Source of the DNA: Methanocorpusculum sp.
GTDB taxonomy: Archaea > Halobacteriota > Methanomicrobia > Methanomicrobiales > Methanocorpusculaceae
Direction of reading: 5' to 3'
DNA length: 37,356 nt
NCBI GenBank assembly: GCA_029986255.1
Contig: DALTYD010000006.1
Coordinates: 1 to 37,356, forward strand
In this document: piece after piece, positions 9,153-18,660 of the stretch
Position numbering within the stretch: position 1 is the first letter of the stretch
Layout of the letters: every line of letters begins with the position of its first letter
Position numbers and translations under genes: made by a program
The notes under the pieces: generated by a model
The model's input: the letters and a program-made list of their open reading frames with translations, nothing else
Database searches by the model: none
Told to the model about the DNA's origin: nothing

Positions 9153-9176
9153 CTCAGCAGATTTCGCTGCGCTGAG
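9153..9176. repeat. Inverted repeat upstream of the ectB TATA box
   Basis: CTCAGCAG (9153-9160) can pair with CTGcgCTGAG (9167-9176): eight base pairs with a 2-base bulge around a 6-base loop. Its position just upstream of box A suits an operator for a dimeric regulator; it could also be a hairpin in the 3' region of the decarboxylase transcript. Confidence 0.45.
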
Positions 9177-9446
9177 GTTACAGGATCATGTTTTCTCCCT
9201 CAGTTATTAAAACTGTTCTTTAAAATAATGGATTATGGGCTGTCTTATGGGATTTCAACGTATTCTCTTAGACTTCAAAAAACCAGATTGTTTTCTTAAA
9301 TCTCTATCTATGACCTATATCGAGTTAAATGATTTTCAAACGGTTCCTCGCTTTTGAATTGAGTATGAGAAATCCTGTGATGAATCGCGCATCTAAGCTG
9401 AAATACAAAAAAGACAGAATAAAGCTGATGTTTTCCAGAAAATGCG
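9177..9446. other. Spacer between decarboxylase and ectB
   Basis: Together with the ectB leader this makes a 344-base spacer. No gene is visible; a 74-codon minus-strand frame reaching past 9447 is only a shadow of the decarboxylase 3' end. Confidence 0.5.
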
Positions 9447-10916
9447 TTACTGTTTTCCAACTGTGATCTCATCGTGTTCGTTGACCCCAATAACCTTTTC
9501 GCCTTCAGTACGTAGTGTGTGGACATAGTCAACGATCTCCTCCGTAATCATCTCTCCAGGGCAAACGAGTGGAATTCCTGGTGGATATGGAATAATTGCA
9601 ACTGCACAAATTCTGCCTGCTCCAGCTGAGAGAGGAATACGCTCTTTGTTTTGTGGAATATCAAAAAGGGAAAGTTTCGTTTCAAACACCTTGTTAACCG
9701 GTTTTTTACAGGTATGTACCTTTGTTTTTCTCTCACTAATCTCTTTTAGTGCTGCAAGTAATCTGTCCATATCCGATTTTGTGTTGCCGATACCCGTCAT
9801 ACACATGAGAATATTACCGGTTGTTAGCTCGGCGAAGATCCCATGTTCCATCAGTAGATGTTCAAGCTCTGCTGCGTCAATTCCAATGGAACTCATATCT
9901 AGATTGATTTTGGTGATGTCTAGATTGATGTTCCTTGCATCATCGAATGGGTTTCCAATAACACAAAGTCCTGGGATTGTTTTTGCCTCACGATAAAATG
10001 AAAGGAGAGCCTCATGCCATTCGGTTATAATCTCGTGACCATGTTGTTTCAGAATATCGGCGTTGATGTCAAGAGACGCCATTAGGAGATAGGAGGGACT
10101 GGTTGATTGAATCATCTGGAGTTTATCTTCGAGTACATACGAATCTATGCGGTCTGAATTCAGATTTAGCAGTGCACTTTGCGTAAATGAGGCAAGCGTT
10201 TTGTGAATTGAGTTTATGGTGATATCTGCCCCCTGTTCTTCAGCGGATTTTGGTATTCCATCACAACCCGCATCTGAGAAGAATTTGAGATGTGCACCAT
10301 GTGCCTGATCGACAATGAGGATTTTTTCCCAAGCATGCACAACATCTGCAATAGAACTAATGTCTGAGCAGATACCATAATAGTTTGGAGACGGCAGAAT
10401 GACTGCTTCGGCATCAGGGTTTTCCTTAAGACAGCGTTCAATCTCTTTTGGGGTGACAACACCTGAAATCCCATACTCATGAATCACCTCTGGATACGCA
10501 TATATTGGTTTAATTCCAGCAAATCTAAGTGTGTTGAAAATAGCTTTGTGAGAATTTCTTGCGAGGATTAGTTTCTTTCCTTTGGAAACTGTTGCCATGA
10601 TTGCTGCAATTACCCCTCCACTAGTTCCATTGACGAGAAGGTATGATCGTTTGGATCCATAGAGTTTTGCGTATTCTTCCTGGGTGTTTTTGATGATGCC
10701 CTCGGTCTGAAACAGATTGTCAGCCCCTAGAATTTCAGTGATGTCGCAGTCCATGATGCTATTCAGAAATGATTCATAGCCAAGTCTTTGGTAGATTTTC
10801 GAACCTTTGTGACCGGGCATATGAAAGGATACTGTATGTTTGTTTGCGTGGTCGATGAGAAAGTTTAGAATTGGGAGCGTGGTCACAGATTTTTCCTCTC
10901 TAATAGGTACACACAT
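9447..10916 (-). CDS. Orn/Lys/Arg-type PLP decarboxylase (fold I, SpeA/CadA group, short form)
   Basis: A decarboxylase of the major-domain Orn/Lys/Arg family, resembling the compact 480-490 residue enzymes such as Bacillus arginine decarboxylase. Seen: HTVSFHMPGHKG, the LLVNGTSGGVIAAI cofactor loop, RNSHKAIFNTLRFAG, LIVDQAHGAH (Asp to the PLP ring nitrogen), the Schiff-base lysine in NSIHKTLASFTQSA, and the C-terminal domain with YPPGIPLVCPGEMITEEIVDYV. I use ATG 10916 (489 residues), which fits the family N-terminus; a TTG at 10949 adds 11 residues, and the only good GGAGGT (10964-10969) is 14 bases from it, so the start is uncertain. The substrate cannot be read from sequence. Methanogens usually make agmatine with a pyruvoyl enzyme, so this one may serve another amine; proximity to ectB raises diaminobutyrate as a candidate (inference). 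Confidence 0.85.
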   Translation of the reverse strand: MCVPIREEKSVTTLPILNFLIDHANKHTVSFHMPGHKGSKIYQRLGYESFLNSIMDCDITEILGADNLFQTEGIIKNTQEEYAKLYGSKRSYLLVNGTSGGVIAAIMATVSKGKKLILARNSHKAIFNTLRFAGIKPIYAYPEVIHEYGISGVVTPKEIERCLKENPDAEAVILPSPNYYGICSDISSIADVVHAWEKILIVDQAHGAHLKFFSDAGCDGIPKSAEEQGADITINSIHKTLASFTQSALLNLNSDRIDSYVLEDKLQMIQSTSPSYLLMASLDINADILKQHGHEIITEWHEALLSFYREAKTIPGLCVIGNPFDDARNINLDITKINLDMSSIGIDAAELEHLLMEHGIFAELTTGNILMCMTGIGNTKSDMDRLLAALKEISERKTKVHTCKKPVNKVFETKLSLFDIPQNKERIPLSAGAGRICAVAIIPYPPGIPLVCPGEMITEEIVDYVHTLRTEGEKVIGVNEHDEITVGKQ

Positions 10917-11461
10917 TAACCTGAAACCAAATGAGGCTTGTGATTTCAACTATGTACAAATGAACCTCCTCTACAAGAATCTTGTATTATCTCAGAAGAT
11001 AAAATTTGATACGCGACTCTTTCATGATTTCTCCATGATACATTTTCAATGTTCTAATCAAGTATCAGCAAAATGATGTACAATTTTCATTCCTTTTCGA
11101 TGAGAAAAATGGATAAACATAAACTCTTCTGTATACCCTGATTGGCTTTACCTAATATGATCTTCTGGGAGTGAGAGATTTTTTTAGAGTGTCGAAATGG
11201 TATTTTGAAATAGTGATATAGTCGGCACACATAAATATCTGTTCACAATTCTCCCTGTAATTAAGCATAAATATTTATATCATATTTTTATAATTATCTA
11301 TTAAAACAGTATATTTAATCTATAGCTGACTCTCTCGTCTTCTAATATTTTACGTTACAATATGAGTATTCAGTGACTCTCTTCATTTGATGAACGAAAA
11401 TGATTGTAAAGTAATTGTCTGTATTTATATTTTTCAAAAAGAGAACAGATTCTATTGACAC
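10917..11461. other. AT-rich gap, nothing recognised
   Basis: Between hef and the decarboxylase gene. It holds the decarboxylase leader with a GGAGGT at 10964-10969 (minus), too far from either start to be convincing. No gene, structured RNA or repeat could be supported. Confidence 0.5.
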
Positions 11462-13738
11462 TTAGATATACTTTCTTTCAGCAGTTTCTACAATTTTACT
11501 TGCCGTTTTCTCTCCAATTCCCTTTATTTGCATTAATTCCTCTTTAGATGCTGTGAACACCGTTCTCAGTGTACCAAGTGCTGCAAGAATTTCGCGGGCT
11601 GCCTTTTGTCCCACATCTGGGACTGCAGTAAGAATATATTCCAATTTCTCTTGGTTACTTCGTGCTGATTTGTGATGGTGATAATTCCGATCATTGTTTG
11701 GGTGCTTCCTCTCCCTTCGTGCAAATGCATATAGCATGTTTGCCGTTTCCTCCTCATTCTGGGTGAAGATGATGGAGACATCAAAGTCCACTGCAATGGA
11801 TGCGAGTGTGTTGCGAATAGCATTTGGATGAATGTTTCGCAGTTTATAGAGAGTCATAATTGAGCCTCCTTCTATAATCAGAACTGGGCGAGCGGCTGCT
11901 TCAGCGAGAGATGCAATCTGTCCGAAGAGATCTCGATCAACCAGCGTATTTACAAAGTCCTGGACCGTTTTGCGCTCTACCAGTACTCGTTCTCCAATTG
12001 CATAATCCCCCACTGGCAAAGTTGCCAGCGTAATCTTTGTTTCGAGATTGCTGAGATGTTCTGCAACCTTTGATGACATCTCACGATTATCAATGACAAT
12101 TGCGGGTCTGTTTTCATCGTCCCATGTTGCAAGATTTGCAGCCCTTATGTTTGCATCTGCCAGTGTACTCTGTTCATTTTTTCTGAATGAACTACTGGAT
12201 AGAGTGGAGACGGTGGGAACTCTCCCTCCTTGCATAGCCTTAACACCTTTTCGCATCTGTTTTTCGCGTGTGTTACTCACCCAGCGGAATGTTTCGTCGA
12301 TCGTCCCTTTGGTGATAAGGACAATGATCTTGCCCGCTGCATTTCGACCGGTACGCCCTTTTCGTTGGATACTCCGCACCTCAGATGGTACGGCCTCATA
12401 GAATACTACAAGATCTGTAGATGGGATATCCAGTCCTTCTTCCCCGACTGATGTTGCAACGAGAACGTGATATTCACCCTCGCGGAACTTGCGGATAGCA
12501 TCAATTTGGTCCTTCTGTGATAATCCTTTCGTTGTATCGCGTGATGCTTGACCTACAAATCGAATGGAAGGTATTCCTGATTCTGCTAAATGTTCAACGA
12601 GCATGGATACTCCATCTCGGTATGTGGCAAAGATGATAATGCGAGAATCAGGTTCGTGAATCAGTTGATTCAGTACAATTCTGACAACCTCGTCCGCTTT
12701 GGGATGTAGTTCCCGTGTCCAGCTGTTTGCAAGTTCGAGTAGATGTTTAAATCGTCTATCAGAACAAAGTCGTTTGCTTGCTTTGCTTCCTGAGCTGGAC
12801 GTTCCTTCATTTTCAAGGCGACTGAGATAGGATTTGAGTGCTGTTGTACCTTGTGATTCTGCCATGGTTGCGCCGTGTTTGAGTTTCATGAGTTCTGCGT
12901 GGATGGAAACTGCTGAATAAGCAGTGCGATCATGTTGTTGTATTCTGCTCTGAATCTGTGCCATGATTCCATTTAAGGCTTTCATGGAGAGCGCTTTACG
13001 GTGAGGGACTTGATAACCGAGATTAATGAGGGTTGAAAGGCGATCCTCTATCATACTATTTAAGACATTTAGAGCGAGCCAAAGATCTTCAGGCAGTTCT
13101 ACCGTATGGTATTCAATCTCTCTCTCGTGGACGTATGGTCGTACGTCCGCATCTGTTTCTATTCGACTTTCAACGATCTCAATGGATAGATGTTTGCAGA
13201 TTTCTGCAACTGTTTCTGGATTGGATCCTGGAGATGCGGTCATTCCTAGGATAAGTGGTTTCGTTGCGGTTGCGGTGTAACGTTCAGCGATAAATACGTA
13301 AGCGTAGTTCCCAACACTTCTGTGGCATTCATCGACAATCAAGAGTGAAACGTCATGCAGTGTGTAGCGTTCGGCAATAAGATCGTTTTTTATGACTTCT
13401 GGAGTTGCGATACACACTTGTGCTGAGTTCCACATCTTGATTCGTTTGGATGGAGGATTCCCACCTGTAAACATAGTAACTTTGCCCTTTTCGAGGAGAA
13501 GGTTTTGTGAGAAGAAGCGTGAATGTTGTTCGACAAGGGGTCTAGTTGGTGCAAGCATGAGAATTTTTCCGAGACTCAGTCGTTCAACTGCTACGCGAAG
13601 CGCAACAGTGGTTTTTCCCATCCCTGTTGGAAGGACTACAAGGCTATTTCCTTTAAGTGCATGTTTAGCAATATTAGTCTGATAGGCCCGTTCTTCAATG
13701 AATCCTGGTGGGATTAGTGGGTGGCTAACATGAGGCAT
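11462..13738 (-). CDS. hef: Hef, archaeal helicase-nuclease for branched DNA
   Basis: Hef is the archaeal FANCM/XPF relative acting on stalled forks and branched DNA. This 758-residue protein has the complete two-part layout. The SF2 helicase has Walker A PTGMGKT (37-43), DECH (136-139), GMTASPG (166-171) and a C-terminal helicase half with RKGRTGR (459-465). The XPF-type nuclease has Asp550 in VIDNRE, GDYA (577-580) and the catalytic ERKTVQD (588-594). Tandem helix-hairpin-helix motifs span about residues 698-757 (VPDVGQKAAREIL, IKGIGEKTASKIV). All catalytic residues are present, so both activities are expected. Start ATG 13738 gives the full N-terminus; a TATA-like TATATAAAC lies too close (about 13 bases) to be its promoter. 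It stands alone between two gaps. Confidence 0.96.
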   Translation of the reverse strand: MPHVSHPLIPPGFIEERAYQTNIAKHALKGNSLVVLPTGMGKTTVALRVAVERLSLGKILMLAPTRPLVEQHSRFFSQNLLLEKGKVTMFTGGNPPSKRIKMWNSAQVCIATPEVIKNDLIAERYTLHDVSLLIVDECHRSVGNYAYVFIAERYTATATKPLILGMTASPGSNPETVAEICKHLSIEIVESRIETDADVRPYVHEREIEYHTVELPEDLWLALNVLNSMIEDRLSTLINLGYQVPHRKALSMKALNGIMAQIQSRIQQHDRTAYSAVSIHAELMKLKHGATMAESQGTTALKSYLSRLENEGTSSSGSKASKRLCSDRRFKHLLELANSWTRELHPKADEVVRIVLNQLIHEPDSRIIIFATYRDGVSMLVEHLAESGIPSIRFVGQASRDTTKGLSQKDQIDAIRKFREGEYHVLVATSVGEEGLDIPSTDLVVFYEAVPSEVRSIQRKGRTGRNAAGKIIVLITKGTIDETFRWVSNTREKQMRKGVKAMQGGRVPTVSTLSSSSFRKNEQSTLADANIRAANLATWDDENRPAIVIDNREMSSKVAEHLSNLETKITLATLPVGDYAIGERVLVERKTVQDFVNTLVDRDLFGQIASLAEAAARPVLIIEGGSIMTLYKLRNIHPNAIRNTLASIAVDFDVSIIFTQNEEETANMLYAFARRERKHPNNDRNYHHHKSARSNQEKLEYILTAVPDVGQKAAREILAALGTLRTVFTASKEELMQIKGIGEKTASKIVETAERKYI

Positions 13739-14421
13739 TTGTGTTGTTTATATATATTGAATAAATGGATAAAGATAAATGAATTGAATTTTTTTAATGC
13801 TTTAAATATTATAAACAAAAATTGATTAAAATGGTATATTCTGTATATATCATTTTCAATGGCCCACTCTGAAAAAATAAAATGATTTCATTCAAATTAC
13901 TCTTACTTATATATAAAAAATATTAAAAAATTTAATTTTTAAAACGTATTTCAGGTTTATTACTGATTTTAGAATAAGTTGCGATTTTATGTATTGTAAT
14001 TATTGTATTTATATACATTATACCAATTCTTTATATCCACCAAAATCCTCTCCCTCTGTAATCGTCCTACTTGTAGTTAGGTTTGTTCAAGTAGGATACA
14101 TCTAACTCAAATTCAGTACAATTATCTGTTTGAAATGTACATTTCGACTCTTGTTCCAGTTTATACTCTTTAAGTTCCTCTTGTCGCTTTTGATCCTGAT
14201 CATATACATGTCGATTCGAAACAACATCGTTATCCTTTTTGTGAGATATTTCATATTTTTTTATTATCTTATATTATATTTTTCTAATATTTTATATGTT
14301 TTTGTGTGTTCTATCCTCTCATGAGTGGATTGCGTATTTTATCCATTTCACCCTTAAAAAAAAGTATAACATCTCTCTCCTAGATTGAGATGAATGTTTC
14401 TTCTCACAAAAACATAAATAC
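13739..14421. other. Very AT-rich gap, nothing recognised
   Basis: Long runs of A and T with short chance frames only. A 64-codon plus-strand frame (14130-14324) is a string of Ile, Phe, Leu and Tyr typical of AT-rich noise. No tRNA, repeat or conserved RNA seen. The hef promoter must lie at the left end of the gap. Confidence 0.5.
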
Positions 14422-16158
14422 TTAATTAAGTTGTTCGAACGAAATTTTGTTCTCGATTAGCTGCGATACCACTTTAGGAATATCTTTAAGCGGTAGTCGC
14501 ACCTGTTTCATCGAATCTCGTTCCCGTAGAGTTGCAGTTGCATTCTCCTTTGTCTCATAATCGATCGTAATACATATCGGTGTTCCAATCTCATCTTGTC
14601 GACGATAACGCCGACCGATAGCGCCACTATCATCATAATCCGTTTGAATACCTTCATTTTTCAAATCTGTTACTAGATCTCGTGCAATTTCACCTAGACC
14701 ATCCCGATCCATCAGCGGTAGAACTGTTGTTTGAATTGGTGCAATACAGGGCTTAAATCGCATCACCGTACGTGTTTCTCCATTCACATCTTCTTCCGCA
14801 TATGCATGCTCAAGAACCATGCAGATCATCCGATCAATCCCATAAGATGGCTCAATCACATGTGGCATTATCTCTTCTCCAAATACCTCAATCATCTCAT
14901 CTTTCACTGTGTACATCTCTGGTGGGATCACAATTTCCTCCCCGTCCATTACTAGATGTAGACCATCTGCTTGTGGCTCTCTTGTTGTCCTTTTCATCAA
15001 TTCACTGATAATATTCGTTTTTTCGCGATATACTGGACCCATTATCCCAAAGTTTGGCACAATCGCCTTGTACTGCACCTTCTTCACATCAGGATATTGG
15101 ACAAATACTGTCATCTTCTCACCTGATGCTCGAGCATGGGATTGTAAATCATAATCTGTCCGATCTGCTATGCCTACAATTTCAACCCAGGAGAATCGGT
15201 TAGAAAACGCCTCGGCATCCCAGCAGTCCGTTGCGTAATGTGCTCGTTCATTTGGCATATGCTGGCGGAATCGGATTTTATCTGGATTAAATCCAATTGT
15301 ACAGAGAATATCATGTGTCATTGCCACATAGTACGCAACATACTCATTTGCAATGATGCCCTCATCAACTGCCTCTTGCATAGTTTTTACCACTGCTGGA
15401 GCATTCGCCTCTTGTTGAGCAATACCGCAGAGCGGCATTGCGTAGTCTGCATAGCGTTTGAAGAGTGGATGTTTCTTTCTTTCTGGATGCACAAAAATCT
15501 CTGCCTCTGCTTGTGTAAACTCTCGCAGACGAATCATACCTTGCCGCGGTGAAATTTCATTTCGATAGGATTTTCCTATTTGAACCACACCAAATGGTAG
15601 CTGATCTCGATAGAATCTCAGAAGACGAGGGAAATCCACAAATATTCCCTGAGCAGTTTCTGGACGCAGATATCCATTTCGTTGTCCACTCGGACCAATT
15701 TTTGTCGTAAACATTAGATTAAAATCAAAAATCTCAATTGTACCAAATGTTTTTCCACAGGTGGGGCACTCCTTATCTTTCAAAACTTCGTACAACTCCT
15801 CTTTGGACATTATTCCTGCATGTGGAATTCCTAACACTTCTGCGATCTGATCAGCACGCATGAACTCTTGACAGTGCGGACACTGAAACATTTTATCAGA
15901 AAAACCGTTGACATGACCACTTGCCACATATATAGACTCACTCCCCACTGTTGGGCATTCGATCTCATAGTAACCTTCCTTCACGACATAATAATTCCTC
16001 CAGACACTCTCAATTCTGCGCTTTAACATCGCTCCAAGTGGTCCATAGTCAATAAATCCTGCTATGGATCCGTAAATCTCAGATGATGGCCAGACAAATC
16101 CCCGTCTCCGTACTAATTCGATGACTCTTTCGTAGATATTATCTTCTATCTCTGCCAT
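14422..16158 (-). CDS. glyS: Glycyl-tRNA synthetase, archaeal/eukaryotic homodimeric type
   Basis: Charges tRNA-Gly with glycine. 578 residues, class II. N-terminal family block VRRRGFVWPSSEIYG with FIDYGPLGAMLKRRI, then a zinc-binding insertion CPHC (93-96)...CPTC (131-134). Motif 2 region FGVVQIGKSYRNEISPRQGMIRLREFTQAEAE and motif 3 with PHVIEPSYGIDRM are intact, followed by the anticodon-binding domain (about residues 470-570). ATG 16158 starts the usual N-terminus; no Shine-Dalgarno is visible, while a TATA-like string near 16190-16200 suggests a short leader. Full length and a single copy in the window. Confidence 0.97.
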   Translation of the reverse strand: MAEIEDNIYERVIELVRRRGFVWPSSEIYGSIAGFIDYGPLGAMLKRRIESVWRNYYVVKEGYYEIECPTVGSESIYVASGHVNGFSDKMFQCPHCQEFMRADQIAEVLGIPHAGIMSKEELYEVLKDKECPTCGKTFGTIEIFDFNLMFTTKIGPSGQRNGYLRPETAQGIFVDFPRLLRFYRDQLPFGVVQIGKSYRNEISPRQGMIRLREFTQAEAEIFVHPERKKHPLFKRYADYAMPLCGIAQQEANAPAVVKTMQEAVDEGIIANEYVAYYVAMTHDILCTIGFNPDKIRFRQHMPNERAHYATDCWDAEAFSNRFSWVEIVGIADRTDYDLQSHARASGEKMTVFVQYPDVKKVQYKAIVPNFGIMGPVYREKTNIISELMKRTTREPQADGLHLVMDGEEIVIPPEMYTVKDEMIEVFGEEIMPHVIEPSYGIDRMICMVLEHAYAEEDVNGETRTVMRFKPCIAPIQTTVLPLMDRDGLGEIARDLVTDLKNEGIQTDYDDSGAIGRRYRRQDEIGTPICITIDYETKENATATLRERDSMKQVRLPLKDIPKVVSQLIENKISFEQLN

Positions 16159-16713
16159 GATTGTCTAGTGCTGTATGTATGAGTTGGATATGCATATAGT
16201 TCTCTCGTTCATCAGTATTCCTTCTCTCTTCTAGGCATTGCAAATACTGTTTGAACTATTTAGGATTTTATAAAAAAAATCAAAATAATTTTTTTTCAAA
16301 AAAATTCTGAATCACTTAATCCCCAAATCTTTTCAAACTGAAAGATAATTGCAAAATATTCTGATGGTTTCTGGAGTTCATTTTGGAAATTTTTTTGAAT
16401 GGGTATTATAGACTAAATAGTATTAACATGATATCTACCCTTTTTTAATCTCATTATGTCTGAAACAAGTGTTTCATTGTCATCATTCATTTCTCTCTTA
16501 GATTCATGTATTTTTTCATCAAAAATTTAAAATACAAATCATTATATTTATTCTTTATATTTCTGATTTTTATCAAAACTAATCATTTTTTTCAAAAAAA
16601 ATTATTACACAAATCACAGTACAACAACCATTCTCAGCAGATATAGTCTCAAATCGAAAACTAAAAACCCTCTATTATGATTAAAAAAACATCGCTTTAA
16701 TTATACCTAACAG
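16159..16713. other. AT-rich gap with T-run/A-run pairs
   Basis: No gene. Two similar elements, a T-run followed by C and an A-run (about 16289-16305 and 16586-16602), could form weak hairpins or act as U-tract terminators for uvrC (minus strand). Otherwise featureless. Confidence 0.4.
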
Positions 16714-18291
16714 TTATTTTCCAACAACCCGTTTTTTCCGCAGCAATCGATTATATGTAATTGCAAATCTATGTGCTTCATCTCGAATCTCCTGTAAATA
16801 CATATTTGCACGCGTTTTTTTCCCAATTTGGAGTGGGAATGGGACTCCTGGTATAAATATCTCCTCTTCGTTTTTTGCCAGTGCAATCACCGGTATCTCC
16901 ACTTTTAACTCATCTAAAACTCGTTTTGCGGCAGATAATTGCCCTTTTCCTCCATCGATCAGAATCAGATCTGGCAGTTCCTTCCCTTCTGCAATTAGCC
17001 GCGAATATCGCCGTCGCACCACTTCAGTTATTGAAGCAAAATCATCAATTCCATCAACAGTTGTAATCTTAAATCGTCGATAATTCTTCTTATCCGGTCT
17101 GCCATCTCGAAACTGCACCATTGCGGCAACTGTATTTGTCCCCATCAGATGGGATATATCAAAACATTCCACCACCCTTGGGACCTTCTTAAGGTGCAAT
17201 GCTTGTTGCAACTTTTCCACCCGAATCTCATTTCTAAAATGCATAGTTTCAATATTTTCCAGTGCGAGCTCCAGCAACTTAGCTTTCTTTCCTTGTTTCG
17301 GGACTGTAAAAATCACCTTTCGACCGGCAACTGACTCAAGATATCTTACCAGACTTTCATCTACCATCTTTGGTACAATTATTTCACGAGGTGCCTTATG
17401 TTTAGAATAATATTGTGCTAAAAATTCTTCAAAAAATCCTGTAATTTCCTCAAAAATAAACTCTTCTCTTCCACCAACTGTCCCTAAATACACGTGAAAC
17501 ACCATCAGATATACTATCCCTTCAGATGTTCGAAAATGGATCACATCTTCATCATATTCTTTTTGTCGAGATACACACTGTCGTCTTGTAAGATGAGAAA
17601 CTGCAATAATCCGGTCTCGGCACTTCAGAGCTTCCTCAAACTTCATTGCATCTGAATATCGATTCATCTCTTTTGTAAGTGTTTTCACCAGTTCTTCCGT
17701 TCTCCCTTTCAGAACAATCTCTGCCTGCGAACATTGTTTTGCATATGCCTCTGCATTTACATTACCAGAACATGGTCCAGTACAATTATCGATATAGTAC
17801 CGCAGGCATGGGCGGTTATTCCTCGGCATATTCTTGCACGTTCGCAATTGGAACACATTTTTTACTACACTCAGCACATAATCTCGCTCTTTTCCAGAGA
17901 TAAACGGCCCAAAAAAATGGCTAGAACCCTTTGCCTTTCTCGCAATTGTAATTCTAGGAAATTTTTCCTTTGTCAGTTCAATATATGCATAACTCTTTGC
18001 ATCTCGGAGATCAATATTGTACTTTGGTTGGTATCGTTTGATGAGGCTGTTCTCCAGAAGATAGGCTTCTTCCTCTGTTCTCGTAATAATATACTCCACA
18101 TCTACAATCACCTGTATCAGTTTCTGTGTCTTGGGATCATGATCTCGCTTCTGAAAATATGATGAAACCCGTTTTTGTAGGTTCTTAGCCTTTCCCACAT
18201 AAATGATTGCTCCCTTACTATCCTTGTACAGATAACAACCTGGATTATGCGGAATGTTCTCCAAAAGAAATGGGACAATCTCCTTTTCCAT
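16714..18291 (-). CDS. uvrC: UvrC, excinuclease ABC subunit C (lacks the C-terminal HhH domain)
   Basis: UvrC makes both incisions in nucleotide excision repair. GIY-YIG nuclease: PGCYLYKDSKGAIIYVGKAKNLQKR (17-41). Four cysteines (152, 162, 170, 174) match the iron-sulfur/zinc cysteine block of the family. The UVR segment is near 208-230 (YSDAMKFEEALKCRDRI). The RNase H-like C-terminal nuclease has Asp378 in CFDISH, Asp446 in LILIDGGKGQL and His507 in RDEAHRFAITYNR. The protein stops at residue 525, right after that domain, whereas bacterial UvrC proteins continue for 60-90 residues with two helix-hairpin-helix motifs. The bases after the stop do not resume that domain in any frame I read, so this is a natural short form or an old loss. 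Confidence 0.95.
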   Translation of the reverse strand: MEKEIVPFLLENIPHNPGCYLYKDSKGAIIYVGKAKNLQKRVSSYFQKRDHDPKTQKLIQVIVDVEYIITRTEEEAYLLENSLIKRYQPKYNIDLRDAKSYAYIELTKEKFPRITIARKAKGSSHFFGPFISGKERDYVLSVVKNVFQLRTCKNMPRNNRPCLRYYIDNCTGPCSGNVNAEAYAKQCSQAEIVLKGRTEELVKTLTKEMNRYSDAMKFEEALKCRDRIIAVSHLTRRQCVSRQKEYDEDVIHFRTSEGIVYLMVFHVYLGTVGGREEFIFEEITGFFEEFLAQYYSKHKAPREIIVPKMVDESLVRYLESVAGRKVIFTVPKQGKKAKLLELALENIETMHFRNEIRVEKLQQALHLKKVPRVVECFDISHLMGTNTVAAMVQFRDGRPDKKNYRRFKITTVDGIDDFASITEVVRRRYSRLIAEGKELPDLILIDGGKGQLSAAKRVLDELKVEIPVIALAKNEEEIFIPGVPFPLQIGKKTRANMYLQEIRDEAHRFAITYNRLLRKKRVVGK

Positions 18292-18660
18292 TTATACTAT
18301 ATTATATACAGCATAGTAAATAATCCACCATTTCTGCAAACTCTTCATATTGTTTCCAGATTTGAACAAAAACAATACCAAGTATTGGCGTTTGAATCGT
18401 GTTTGTTCGTCAATCTGTGTGCAGGTTCTCAGTTTCTTTATTAGTTAATGGGATATCTACTGATCAATGTGGATCTGTTTTTGCTAGCCCTTCTAACAAC
18501 TATATGATATAGTAATCTCTGATAAATCATATGAGGTTTAGTTTTTATGCTTCAACTATCTTGCAATGTAACATAAAACATTATCTTTATTCAAATATAT
18601 ATTTGCGTTCATAAAACTCTTATTTTCTTCTTCGAAACATATTAAATATAAATATGAGTT
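18292..18660. other. AT-rich gap, nothing recognised
   Basis: Between pyrH and uvrC on the minus strand. Only chance frames; it must carry the uvrC promoter (several TATA-like strings at 18293-18315). Confidence 0.5.

Noticed and set aside
13745..13757. TATATAAAC string as the hef promoter
   Set aside because: Only about 13 bases before the hef start codon, which would put transcription inside the gene; no later in-frame start fits the conserved N-terminus.
17679..18162. Plus-strand frames of 74 and 142 codons opposite uvrC
   Set aside because: They lie wholly inside the strongly supported uvrC gene on the other strand and carry no family motif.
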